Below are positions 46,160-53,428 of a DNA stretch of 53,428 nucleotides, in pieces (position 1 is the stretch's first letter; each line of letters opens with the position of its first letter). The stretch comes from Actinomycetes bacterium (lineage in GTDB: Bacteria > Actinomycetota > Acidimicrobiia > Acidimicrobiales > Ilumatobacteraceae), in NCBI GenBank assembly GCA_025351965.1, contig JANXUX010000184.1, forward strand, positions 1-53,428, in the 5' to 3' direction. The notes under the pieces are model-generated. The model was given only the letters and a program-made list of their open reading frames with translations, was not told where the DNA came from and ran no database searches. The position numbers and the translations under genes were made by a program.

Positions 46160-47650
46160 TCAGACGCGGTGTTCGTCGAGACGTTCGGCGGGTGCCTGTC
46201 CGGAGTCGGAGCCTCCGTGGGTCCAGTCGGGCTGCTTGGCGGCGAAAGTCTCGTCGATCGTGGCGATGCCGCCGGAGAGGGCCGTGAGCTCTGCGACGAG
46301 GTAGTGCGCAACGGGAGCGCTGTTGATCTGGGCCTGCTCGTGCAACGCCGCAGAGAACGTCTCGACGATGCTGCCGACGACCACCTGATGCTGGGTCGCG
46401 AGGCTGCACCGCGCACCGTCGGCCACTGTGGCGAGGCGCAATTCGATGGTGTGCAGGTCGGGGGCTCCGCCGCGCCCGTCGACGATCTCGGCGAGCATGT
46501 CGGAGATCCGCAGACCGTCCTGCTTGCAGGCCGTGCATTGCCCACAGGACTCCACGGCGAGGAAACGGGACACGCCCGCAGCGAGCGCTGCGGGATGAGT
46601 GGAATCGTCGACGACGATGAAGCTGGCCGAGCCGAGTCCGCTCCCCCGCTGACGCATCGCCTCGTAGCTGATCGGCAGGTCGAGCTCGTCCGGCGTCAGG
46701 ATCGCGTTGGACACGCCCATCAGCACGCACTGCAGCGAGCGATCGAGGCCGACGCCGCCGCTGGCCTCATCGATCACTCTCCGCAGGGGTGTGCCCATCG
46801 GGGCCTCGATCACCGATGGTTTGCGCACGGCGCCTGTGATGGTGCAGACGATCGTTCCGGGCGATTCGGCGGTGCCGACGGAACGGAACCACTCCGCGCC
46901 CTTGGCGATGATGGCCGCGACGTTGGCGATCGTCTCGACGTTGTTGACGAGTACGGGTGGCGGCTCGTTGTCGCTGGACTGCACTGCGAACTGGACATCA
47001 GCAGAGAGCCCGCTGCCGGACTCGACATCGTGGTCGCCGCGCACGACCTCCACCACACCGCGGCGCCATGGCGGCGCGATGCGCGGAAACGGTTGGCGGC
47101 CGTCGAGCACTTCCAAGAGTGCGGTCTCCTCGCCGAAGAGGTACTCCTCAGGGCCCTCGAAGACAGTGACCTCGATCGTGCCGACGTCTGGATCGTCGAG
47201 CCACCCGGCGGCGCGCACCTCGTCGATCGCGGAGTGCAGGCGGGTCACGACCTCACCGAAGCGGCGCTTGGTCGCGATCGTGATCGTGCGCGCCCCGACG
47301 ACGCGAGCGGCGATCAGAGCGCCCTCGAGCACGGCGTACGGGTTGGCGAGCAAGATCGCCCGATCCTTCCACGTCCCGGGCTCGCCCTCAGCGGCGTTGA
47401 CGACCATCGATGTGCTGAGATCCGCTGACTCGAACGACACGACCGTCCGCCACTTCGTGCCGGTCGGGAAACCCGCGCCGCCGCGGCCGCGTAGTCCGGA
47501 CGCCTCGAGCTCCTCGATCACGACCTCACGCTGGACCAGCCGGGCGTCGCGCAGGCCGTCGCCCCCACCGACTGCGCTGACATATTCGGCCAACGTCTCG
47601 TAGGGGACGGCGGGGAGCACGCGGCTCACGGGGAACGCAGCGATGGACAT
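46160..47650 (-). CDS. NuoF-like NADH-binding flavoprotein (orphan)
   Basis: This 496-residue protein has the NADH/FMN motif G-R-G-G-A-G-F-P-T-G-T-K-W, E-G-E-P-G-T-W-K-D-R, E-E-T-A-L-L-E and the 4Fe-4S ligands C-G-Q-C-T-A-C followed later by R-C-S-L. These are the features of NuoF/HoxF/FdsB subunits. No other nuo, hydrogenase or formate dehydrogenase gene is near, so its partner and acceptor are unknown. ATG 47650 has GAGG eight bases upstream. The HugZ-like frame overlaps its first 125 bases. Confidence 0.85.
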   Translation of the reverse strand: MSIAAFPVSRVLPAVPYETLAEYVSAVGGGDGLRDARLVQREVVIEELEASGLRGRGGAGFPTGTKWRTVVSFESADLSTSMVVNAAEGEPGTWKDRAILLANPYAVLEGALIAARVVGARTITIATKRRFGEVVTRLHSAIDEVRAAGWLDDPDVGTIEVTVFEGPEEYLFGEETALLEVLDGRQPFPRIAPPWRRGVVEVVRGDHDVESGSGLSADVQFAVQSSDNEPPPVLVNNVETIANVAAIIAKGAEWFRSVGTAESPGTIVCTITGAVRKPSVIEAPMGTPLRRVIDEASGGVGLDRSLQCVLMGVSNAILTPDELDLPISYEAMRQRGSGLGSASFIVVDDSTHPAALAAGVSRFLAVESCGQCTACKQDGLRISDMLAEIVDGRGGAPDLHTIELRLATVADGARCSLATQHQVVVGSIVETFSAALHEQAQINSAPVAHYLVAELTALSGGIATIDETFAAKQPDWTHGGSDSGQAPAERLDEHRV

Positions 47651-48446
47651 GTGACTGACCTCTGTTCCGGGCCCGAGACGGGCCCAGCATCCCGTTCCCT
47701 CGGCGATGCCGTTTCGAACGCGCATGGCGACCGTTCGGCGTGATCGCGATCATCTCGAAGCCGTACCGGTCGACGGCAGACATCGAGGCCGAGGTCGTGT
47801 CCGGGTGACCGGCGAGGTGACGGCAGAACAGGACCTGTGAGTCGGCGTGGTCCACGTTCATGTGCTCGATGATCCCGGCAGCTGAATCGACCAGCGGGTC
47901 CGGCTCGCTCGCCGCGTATGCGGCGGCGTCGACCCAGCTCATCCGGCCATACCCACCGACGTAGCGAATGCTCTCGACCTGCAGTACGTAGAAGACGAAA
48001 TCGCCGAAGTCGATGTAGTACGACGCGCTGGGGTTGGCCGCCAGGTAGCGGTCGCGTACAGCGGCCCTACCCTCGTCGTCGACGGCGAGCAGGGTGCCCA
48101 TCAGCGTCGCCCGTCCGGTGGCCAGCGGATCCGCGCCCTCGGGGACGGGTTCGGTGACGAGCAGGCTGGCGCGCGGATCACGGATCGCGTTCTGGGTGTG
48201 CTCGGCCATCAGGCTGACGAAGAAGATCGGATTGCCGCGCTCGTCGAGCGCGAAGCTGGCGACCGAGCCGTACGGATAGCCGGCCGGGTCAGCGGCCAAC
48301 GTGGAGAGCGCACCACGGCTGGCGCCGGCGACGAGGGTGCGGCAGCGCTCGGCGTGAGAGGGCTCGGGCGGCGGCGCACCAGCAGATCCGGGGGTGCCAC
48401 TGTCGTCGCCCGCGGGGACCTGATGCATGTTCGGACGTTCTGACAT
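47526..48446 (-). CDS. HugZ-like FMN-binding split-barrel protein with aberrant C-terminus
   Basis: The protein has a pyridoxamine-oxidase-like split barrel (R-G-A-L-S-T-L, F-F-V-S-L-M-A-E-H-T) and a DUF2470 domain (H-M-N-V-D-H-A-D-S, V-D-R-Y-G-F-E-M), the HugZ layout associated with heme degradation. After Y-G-F-E-M-I-A-I-T-P the sequence turns into Arg-rich residues unlike the family and runs 125 bases into the NuoF-like gene. A frameshift near 47735 is likely, but neither alternative frame restores a convincing family tail, so the true end is uncertain. The ATG at 48446 is preferred. Confidence 0.75.
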   Translation of the reverse strand: MSERPNMHQVPAGDDSGTPGSAGAPPPEPSHAERCRTLVAGASRGALSTLAADPAGYPYGSVASFALDERGNPIFFVSLMAEHTQNAIRDPRASLLVTEPVPEGADPLATGRATLMGTLLAVDDEGRAAVRDRYLAANPSASYYIDFGDFVFYVLQVESIRYVGGYGRMSWVDAAAYAASEPDPLVDSAAGIIEHMNVDHADSQVLFCRHLAGHPDTTSASMSAVDRYGFEMIAITPNGRHARSKRHRRGNGMLGPSRARNRGQSHVHRCVPREPRAPRRPLRDVGRICQRSRWGRRPARRPAGPA

Positions 48447-48519
48447 CACATCACGCTACGCGAGCAACGGCCCGCACCACCGATTTGCGAACACCGGATC
48501 GGTGCGCCAACCTGAACCG

Positions 48520-48996
48520 ATGGAGTCTCGACGATCCGGTGACGGGTTCATGCGCTGCGGAGACGGCCGGGTGCGCTGGGGTGTCTACGGAGCGGCCGGC
48601 GTGCTCTTCGTGATCCGTGAATCCGGCGCGCCGTTCGTGATGCTCCAGAAGCGGTCGGCGATGGCCCACGAGGGTGGTTCGTGGTCGTGTGCAGGCGGCG
48701 CGCTCGACGAGGGCGAGTCCCCCTACGACGGGGCGATACGCGAGGCATCAGAGGAGGTCGGCGACGTCCCGGCCGACCATGCGGTCCTCGGTGAGTACCT
48801 GTTCGCTCCCGCCCACGACTGGACCTACACCACCGTCGTCATCGAGGTCACCGACCGGTTCGGGTCGTCGATCAACTTCGAGACAGACGCCGTCGACTGG
48901 GTCCACGTCGACGAGGTCGACGATCGCTTCCTCCATGCCGGCTTCGCCGCAGCCTGGCCACACCTGCGCACGATCATCGAAACACCTGACACCTGA
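48520..48996 (+). CDS. NUDIX hydrolase
   Basis: This 158-residue protein has a complete Nudix box: G-G-A-L-D-E-G-E-S-P, then A-I-R-E-A-S-E-E-V-G, matching G-x5-E-x7-R-E-x2-E-E-x-G. The strand W-G-V-Y-G-A-A-G-V-L-F precedes it. Substrate is unknown; many family members clean up nucleoside diphosphate derivatives. ATG 48520 is the chosen start; another Met ten residues later is possible. It converges on the Hsp70-WD40 gene with 14 bases between stops. Confidence 0.88.
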   Translation: MESRRSGDGFMRCGDGRVRWGVYGAAGVLFVIRESGAPFVMLQKRSAMAHEGGSWSCAGGALDEGESPYDGAIREASEEVGDVPADHAVLGEYLFAPAHDWTYTTVVIEVTDRFGSSINFETDAVDWVHVDEVDDRFLHAGFAAAWPHLRTIIETPDT

Positions 48997-49010
48997 CATC
49001 AGCGATACGG

Positions 49011-51533
49011 TCAGCCCGCCCACACCCGGGCGACACCGTCCGCGCCGGACGTCACGATGCGCGTCCCCGACGGATCGAACTGGGCGGTGAACACCATCCC
49101 GGCGCCACCGTCGAGCGTTGCCAACAGCGGGTGGCCGGCGACGTCCCACACGGTCGCGGTCCCGTCGAGGCTCGCGGCGACGTAACGCGAGCCGTCCGGG
49201 TTGAACGCGACCCCGTACACGTCAGCGATGTGGGCCTTGTCGATGTCCATCGGGCTCCCGTCGTCGACGCGCCACAAGCGGACCGATCCGTCCATCCCGC
49301 CGGACAGGACGAGCGTTCCGTCCGGGCTGAAGACCGCCATCCAGACCTTGCCCATGTGACCGGACAGGGAGTGCAGCGGTGTTCCGGACGCGACGTCCCA
49401 GACGATGACCGTGCCGTCGTCGCCGGCGGACACGAGCAACGTGCCGTCGGGGCTGAACGCGACCGTCTGCACGTCGGCGGTGTGGCCCTGCAGCATGTAG
49501 ACGACATGGCCCGTGGTCGGGTCCCAGACCATCACCGTGTCGTCCTGCCCACCGGTTGCGACGAGCGTGCCGTCCGGGCTGAATACAGCCGAGTACACGG
49601 CCTCGCGGTGGCCGCTCAGCGTGGCGACCTGTCCGCCCGTGGCGGCGTCCCACACCCGCGCCGTGCCGTCTGCACTCGCCGTGACCACCCGCGACCCGTC
49701 GGTACTGAAACTCGCTTCGTAGACGACGTCGGTGTGGCCGTCGAGCACGGCTGTCCCGGCGCCGGTGGCCGTGTCCCAGACGCGCGCAGTGCGGTCTGCA
49801 CTCGCGGTGACGAGACGACGTGAATCCGGGCTGAATGCCACCGAGTAGACCTCGTCGGTGTGGCCCTCCAGCGTCGCCTGTAGGCCACCTGATGTTGCGT
49901 CGAACAACCTCGCCCGTCCGTCCAGACTTGCCGCCGCCACCATCGAACCGTCCGGACTGAACACCGCAGAGAGCGTCTGGTCTGTGGCCCCTGACAACGT
50001 CAGCAGCGCTGTCCCGACGGCAACGGTGGGGGCAGTCGACGCGACTGTTTCGACCGACGTAGGGCCCGCGCTCGAGTCGACCGGCTCGGTCGACCTCGAT
50101 CCGTTTCCGTCGGCGACGAACGCCGGATCGGTCGCGAGCGACGACGCCGGCGGACCGTCGAGCACCGTGGACGCCCCGGAGCCCGACGATGAGTCGTTGC
50201 GCCTCGCAAGGATCACGGCGCCGACGGCGGCGAGCACGATCACGACGAACAGTGCGAACGCGACGCGACCCCGTCGGCGGCGCGGCGAGACCGTGGCCGG
50301 CAGGTCGACCACGGTGGCGCTCGACCCGGCGGCTGGTGTCGCAAGCGTCTCGTGCGGCCATGCAGCGGCAGCTGGCCCACTCGGTGGTCCGAGCCGCACC
50401 GCTTCTGGCGCGGTCCCCGGGCTGGCGGGCTGGGTGGGCACATCGCCGACGGGCGGTTTCGGCGATGCCATGACGGCCCGGGCGGCGCCCAGCGCAACGG
50501 CTGCCTTCGGGTCACCGCGTCGGCTGATCGGCAGCGAGCCGAAGGCTGCGCCCACCATCGCTTCGACGATCGGGGATCGGCTCGCCCCTCCGACGAGTGA
50601 GATGGCAGCGAGGTCCGTCGGCTGCAGCCCGGCCTCGCCGATGCACCGCTCCAGGAGGGTGACTGTCTCGGCCACGTACGGGCGCACGATGTCGTCGAAC
50701 TCGACCCGGGTCAATCGCGTCTGGGACAGCCCGCTCGGCAGCGGCACGATCACATCGACGTAGGGGTGCAGCGAGAGCGACTCCTTGGCCCGGCGAGCCT
50801 CGTTGCGCAGCGTCGCACCGACCTGGCGCCAGACGGGCTCGTCGCCGGTCTCGATCGAGTCGCGGGCGACCGCAGGCAAACGGTCGAGGAGGTGTTCGAC
50901 CAGCAACTCGTCGAAGAGCTCGCCGCCGATGTGCTGATCACCGCTCGGGCGGCCGACGATCACGAACTGCCCGTCTCGCGCAGTGACGACCGCTGAGTCG
51001 AACGTACCCCCGCCGAGGTCGTAGACCGCGACGGACTGGCCCGTCGCGATGCCGACTTCACTCGCGTACGACAGTGCCGCGGCGACGGGCTCGGGCACGA
51101 GCTGCGGGTTCGCCAGCCCCGCCTTGGTAGCGGCCTCGACGAGCCGACCGAGGCGCTGCTGATTCCAGGTCGCCGGGTGACTGAGGCGCACCTCGCGCGG
51201 CGGTCCGCCCATCTGGCGCAGCACCTGTTCGTAGACGTCGCCAAGCAGGGCTGCGACGAGGGCGACGACCTGATGGGGGTGACCGCTGACGATGACCGGA
51301 GCCTGGTCGCCGAGACGGTTCTTGAGCGCACGCAGGGTGCCAGCCGGATGGGTCACGGACAGATCGTCGGCAGCGCGCCCGACGATCAGGTGGCCATCGG
51401 GATCGACGAGGACGACCGACGGGATGCGGCGCTCTCCCCCGATCTCGATGACCTCCGGGGCTCGTCCATCGACCTGCACGGCCGCGACGGTGTAGCTGGT
51501 CCCGAAATCGATGGCGAACACCCAGGAAGACAA
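49011..51533 (-). CDS. Hsp70-like ATPase fused through a membrane helix to an eight-repeat WD40 propeller
   Basis: This 840-residue protein has an Hsp70/DnaK-type ATPase at residues 1-356: I-D-F-G-T-S-Y-T (phosphate 1), Y-D-L-G-G-G-T-F-D (171-179), G-D-Q-H-I-G-G-E-L-F-D, and L-V-G-G-A-S-R-S-P (adenosine). No Hsp70 substrate-binding domain follows. A Pro/Ala linker leads to a basic patch (R-R-R-R-G-R) and one membrane helix at 424-443, then a Ser/Gly linker to eight WD40 repeats (507-840) with V-W-D or close variants at about 42-residue intervals. The basic patch suggests the ATPase is inside and the propeller outside. Related architectures are seen in actinobacteria; the function is unknown. 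Confidence 0.9.
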   Translation of the reverse strand: MSSWVFAIDFGTSYTVAAVQVDGRAPEVIEIGGERRIPSVVLVDPDGHLIVGRAADDLSVTHPAGTLRALKNRLGDQAPVIVSGHPHQVVALVAALLGDVYEQVLRQMGGPPREVRLSHPATWNQQRLGRLVEAATKAGLANPQLVPEPVAAALSYASEVGIATGQSVAVYDLGGGTFDSAVVTARDGQFVIVGRPSGDQHIGGELFDELLVEHLLDRLPAVARDSIETGDEPVWRQVGATLRNEARRAKESLSLHPYVDVIVPLPSGLSQTRLTRVEFDDIVRPYVAETVTLLERCIGEAGLQPTDLAAISLVGGASRSPIVEAMVGAAFGSLPISRRGDPKAAVALGAARAVMASPKPPVGDVPTQPASPGTAPEAVRLGPPSGPAAAAWPHETLATPAAGSSATVVDLPATVSPRRRRGRVAFALFVVIVLAAVGAVILARRNDSSSGSGASTVLDGPPASSLATDPAFVADGNGSRSTEPVDSSAGPTSVETVASTAPTVAVGTALLTLSGATDQTLSAVFSPDGSMVAAASLDGRARLFDATSGGLQATLEGHTDEVYSVAFSPDSRRLVTASADRTARVWDTATGAGTAVLDGHTDVVYEASFSTDGSRVVTASADGTARVWDAATGGQVATLSGHREAVYSAVFSPDGTLVATGGQDDTVMVWDPTTGHVVYMLQGHTADVQTVAFSPDGTLLVSAGDDGTVIVWDVASGTPLHSLSGHMGKVWMAVFSPDGTLVLSGGMDGSVRLWRVDDGSPMDIDKAHIADVYGVAFNPDGSRYVAASLDGTATVWDVAGHPLLATLDGGAGMVFTAQFDPSGTRIVTSGADGVARVWAG

Positions 51534-51663
51534 CGGCGACAGATTCCCCTGTGAGGACGAACCGCCGACCTTACCGCTCGTTCCCGACGCGCCCGGCGAC
51601 CCGATCGCCGGTTCCCGAGGGTCCGGCAGCCCACCCAGCAGTAGGCCGCTCTACACTGCCGGC

Positions 51664-52992
51664 ATGCCCGCTCCCGGAATGCACTCAGGTCTGCCGACCG
51701 ACCAAGCCCTCAACCTGGCGATGTCCGAGCACGCCGTCCCCCTGTTCGAGGCTGTGCGCACGTTCATCGCGACCGAGGTCGAGCCGATCACGGAGGAGTT
51801 CTACCGACTCGGCGAGGGTCGGGCCCTGCACTGGGGCTACGGCGAAGGCCAGCTCGAGCTGCTCGACTCGGTGAAGGCCAAGGCCAAGGCCAACGGGCTC
51901 TGGAACTTCTTCCTGCCCAACGCCGAGACCGGCGAGGGCCTCTCCAATCTCGACTACGCCTACATCGCCGTCGAATTGGGCAAGAACCCACTCGCATCCG
52001 AGTGCCTCAACTGCAGCGCGCCGGACACCGGCAACATGGAGGTGCTCGAGCGGGTCGGCACGCCGGAACAGAAGAAGCAGTGGCTCGAGCCGTTGCTCAG
52101 CGGCGAGATCCGCTCCGCCTTCGCGATGACCGAGCCCGACGTCGCATCGTCGGACGCCAAGAACATCCGCTGTAAGGCCGTGCTCGACGGCGACGAGTGG
52201 CTGATCAACGGCGAGAAGTACTACATCTCCGGCGCCGGCGACCCGCGCTGCAAGATCATGATCTGCATGGTCCAGACCAGCGAGGACGGCCCCGCCCACA
52301 AGCGGCAATCGCAGATCCTCGTGCCGATGGACACTCCTGGTGTCGAGATCGTCGGGGCGATGCAGGTCTTCGGCGAGGACGACGCACCGCACGGCCACAT
52401 GCACCTCCGCTTCACCGACGTCCGCGTGCCGAAGGAGAACATTCTCTGGGGCATCGGTCGCGGCTTCGAGATCTCCCAGGTCCGCCTCGGGCCGGGTCGG
52501 ATCCATCACTGCATGCGTTCGATCGGCGCTGCCGAGCGTGCACTCGAGCTGATGGTCCGCCGCGGCCTCAACCGCGAGGCGTTCGGCAAGCCGATCGCCC
52601 GCCTCGGCAAGAACACCGAGGTGATCGCCAAGGCGCGCATCGAGATCGAGGCGATGCGCCTGATGGTGCTGCGTGCTGCCAAGGCAATGGACGTCATGGG
52701 CAACGCCGAGGCCCGGGTCTGGGTGAGTGCCGTCAAGGCAATGGTGCCGATCCGCGTCTGCGAGATCATCGACGAGGCGATCCAGATCCACGGCGCCACC
52801 GGCGTGTCGCACTGGACACCACTGGCCCGGATGTACGCCAGCCAGCGAACGCTGCGCCTGGCCGACGGCCCCGACGAGGTGCACTGGCACGTCGTCGGCC
52901 GCGCCGAGCTGACCCGCTACGAGGACGATCACGCCCCCGCCGTCGGCCCGACGTCCGCCAGCAATGCCGGCATGTTCTCCGGTCCGTCCTGA
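51664..52992 (+). CDS. Acyl-CoA dehydrogenase
   Basis: This 442-residue flavoenzyme oxidises acyl-CoA to enoyl-CoA. It has F-A-M-T-E-P-D-V-A-S-S, W-L-I-N-G-E-K-Y-Y-I-S-G-A (FAD region), R-L-G-P-G-R-I-H-H, R-E-A-F-G-K-P-I and the C-terminal I-H-G-A-T-G-V. It looks closer to ACAD10/11-like enzymes, which often sit beside aminoglycoside-kinase-fold proteins, than to short-chain enzymes. A kinase-fold gene does follow immediately. ATG 51664 is used; a Met five residues later is an alternative. Confidence 0.92.
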   Translation: MPAPGMHSGLPTDQALNLAMSEHAVPLFEAVRTFIATEVEPITEEFYRLGEGRALHWGYGEGQLELLDSVKAKAKANGLWNFFLPNAETGEGLSNLDYAYIAVELGKNPLASECLNCSAPDTGNMEVLERVGTPEQKKQWLEPLLSGEIRSAFAMTEPDVASSDAKNIRCKAVLDGDEWLINGEKYYISGAGDPRCKIMICMVQTSEDGPAHKRQSQILVPMDTPGVEIVGAMQVFGEDDAPHGHMHLRFTDVRVPKENILWGIGRGFEISQVRLGPGRIHHCMRSIGAAERALELMVRRGLNREAFGKPIARLGKNTEVIAKARIEIEAMRLMVLRAAKAMDVMGNAEARVWVSAVKAMVPIRVCEIIDEAIQIHGATGVSHWTPLARMYASQRTLRLADGPDEVHWHVVGRAELTRYEDDHAPAVGPTSASNAGMFSGPS

Positions 52993-53005
52993 CCCGACGG
53001 CGTCG

Positions 53006-53428
53006 ATGCGCCCCATCGAACGATCGCTCGCCTCGGCCGCCGAATCGCTGACCGGGCACCAGGTCCAACAGCTGGATGTGGTCCGCGGCGGTGACTTCGC
53101 TGTGGCGTTCAGGGTCGTGCTCGACGACGGCACGAACCTGTTCGCGAAGACCCATCCGGATCCCCCGCCCGGATTCTTCACCACGGAATCGGCGGGCCTG
53201 GCCTGGCTGCGCAGCGCTGGTGCGGTTCCGGTTCCCGAGGTGCTCGTGGCATCTGACGGCTCCGCTGATTCGCCGGCGTTGTTGATCATGGAGTGGGTCC
53301 AAGAGGGCACCCAGGGTCCGGCGACCGAGGCGGATCTCGGCGTGCGCCTTTTTGACCGCAGCCGTCGCGGCGTCGTCCTCACCATTTATGGCGAGGCGCT
53401 GATCCGGCGCGGCAAGGCGGCGTTCGAC
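53006..53428 (+). CDS. Fructosamine-kinase-like start joined in frame to a LysR-type fragment
   Basis: From ATG 53006 the first 110 residues look like the fructosamine kinase / aminoglycoside phosphotransferase fold: V-V-R-G-G-D-F-A-V-A-F-R-V, F-A-K-T-H-P, E-S-A-G-L-A-W-L, L-L-I-M-E-W-V and A-T-E-A-D-L-G. From base 53342 to the window end the frame reads V-R-L-F-D-R-S-R-R-G-V and Y-G-E-A-L-I-R-R-G, which is the recognition and wing region of a LysR regulator, not a kinase. The last codons use TTT, ATT and TAT, rare elsewhere in the window. The gene is cut by the window end. An assembly join at a shared L-G motif is the likeliest reading. Confidence 0.8.
   Translation, partial: MRPIERSLASAAESLTGHQVQQLDVVRGGDFAVAFRVVLDDGTNLFAKTHPDPPPGFFTTESAGLAWLRSAGAVPVPEVLVASDGSADSPALLIMEWVQEGTQGPATEADLGVRLFDRSRRGVVLTIYGEALIRRGKAAFD

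Noticed and set aside
49011-51533. Conflict-system or toxin reading of the Hsp70-WD40 protein
   Set aside because: No toxin, nuclease or immunity partner lies nearby; the neighbours are a NUDIX hydrolase and an acyl-CoA dehydrogenase.

Overview
The window is high-GC DNA (G/C at most third codon positions) with an actinobacterial gene set. The best fit is class Acidimicrobiia, perhaps near Ilumatobacter. This is inferred from several luciferase-like (LLM) oxidoreductases, a mycobacterial-type gcvH-FHA-MerR-nuclease-MerR cluster, an Hsp70/WD40 membrane protein and a secreted M15 peptidase with repeats of a type I associate with Acidimicrobiia. No rRNA, tRNA, CRISPR array, transposase or phage gene was found. 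Apart from the last 90 bases it reads as chromosomal housekeeping and catabolic DNA.

Layout. 1-2.5 kb: the tail of an unknown gene, a gene-poor stretch rich in dyads, a DUF1905 protein, BioY and a NifU-N domain protein. 2.5-7.2 kb: an ATP-dependent DNA ligase broken by a one-base frameshift, a PAP2-type membrane phosphatase, MsrB and an ABC-2 exporter pair. 7.3-14.8 kb: AhpD-like protein, Tat-lipoprotein carotenoid oxygenase, DprE2-like reductase, serine hydrolase, LLM oxidoreductase, FKBP isomerase, hotdog thioesterase and a sphingosine-1-phosphate-lyase-like PLP enzyme.

15-26.8 kb is the metabolic core. kbl-tdh convert threonine to glycine plus acetyl-CoA. A tandem glycine riboswitch precedes gcvP. 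On the opposite strand a compact cluster runs gcvH - FHA/GarA-like - MerR - bifunctional nuclease - MerR - gcvT. Together these supply the threonine-to-glycine-to-one-carbon route except the L protein (lpd), which is not here. A perfect 11-bp dyad lies between the nuclease and the second merR. Two near-identical 49-bp repeats and a 9-bp hairpin separate the convergent gcvP and gcvT sides.

26.9-36.4 kb: a ManC/phosphomannomutase-like fusion whose mutase half has lost its phosphoserine motif, a CDP-alcohol phosphatidyltransferase, HIT protein, folP, RlmA-like methyltransferase, VOC protein, DUF4239 protein, two GNATs, thiolase, a small conserved protein and a DoxX-like protein. 36.4-48.4 kb: secreted M15 peptidase, DEAD-box helicase, DUF2207 protein, a GGDEF-EAL protein broken by a frameshift, an LLM oxidoreductase, an SDR, an orphan NuoF-like protein and a HugZ-like protein with an odd C-terminus. 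48.5-53.4 kb: NUDIX hydrolase, Hsp70-TM-WD40 fusion, acyl-CoA dehydrogenase and the start of a fructosamine-kinase-like gene.

The final 87 bases encode a LysR-type helix-turn-helix fragment, in frame with the kinase but with different codon use. The right end is therefore probably an assembly chimera or a recombination scar. Two clear one-base frameshifts and one suspected one also bear on sequence quality.
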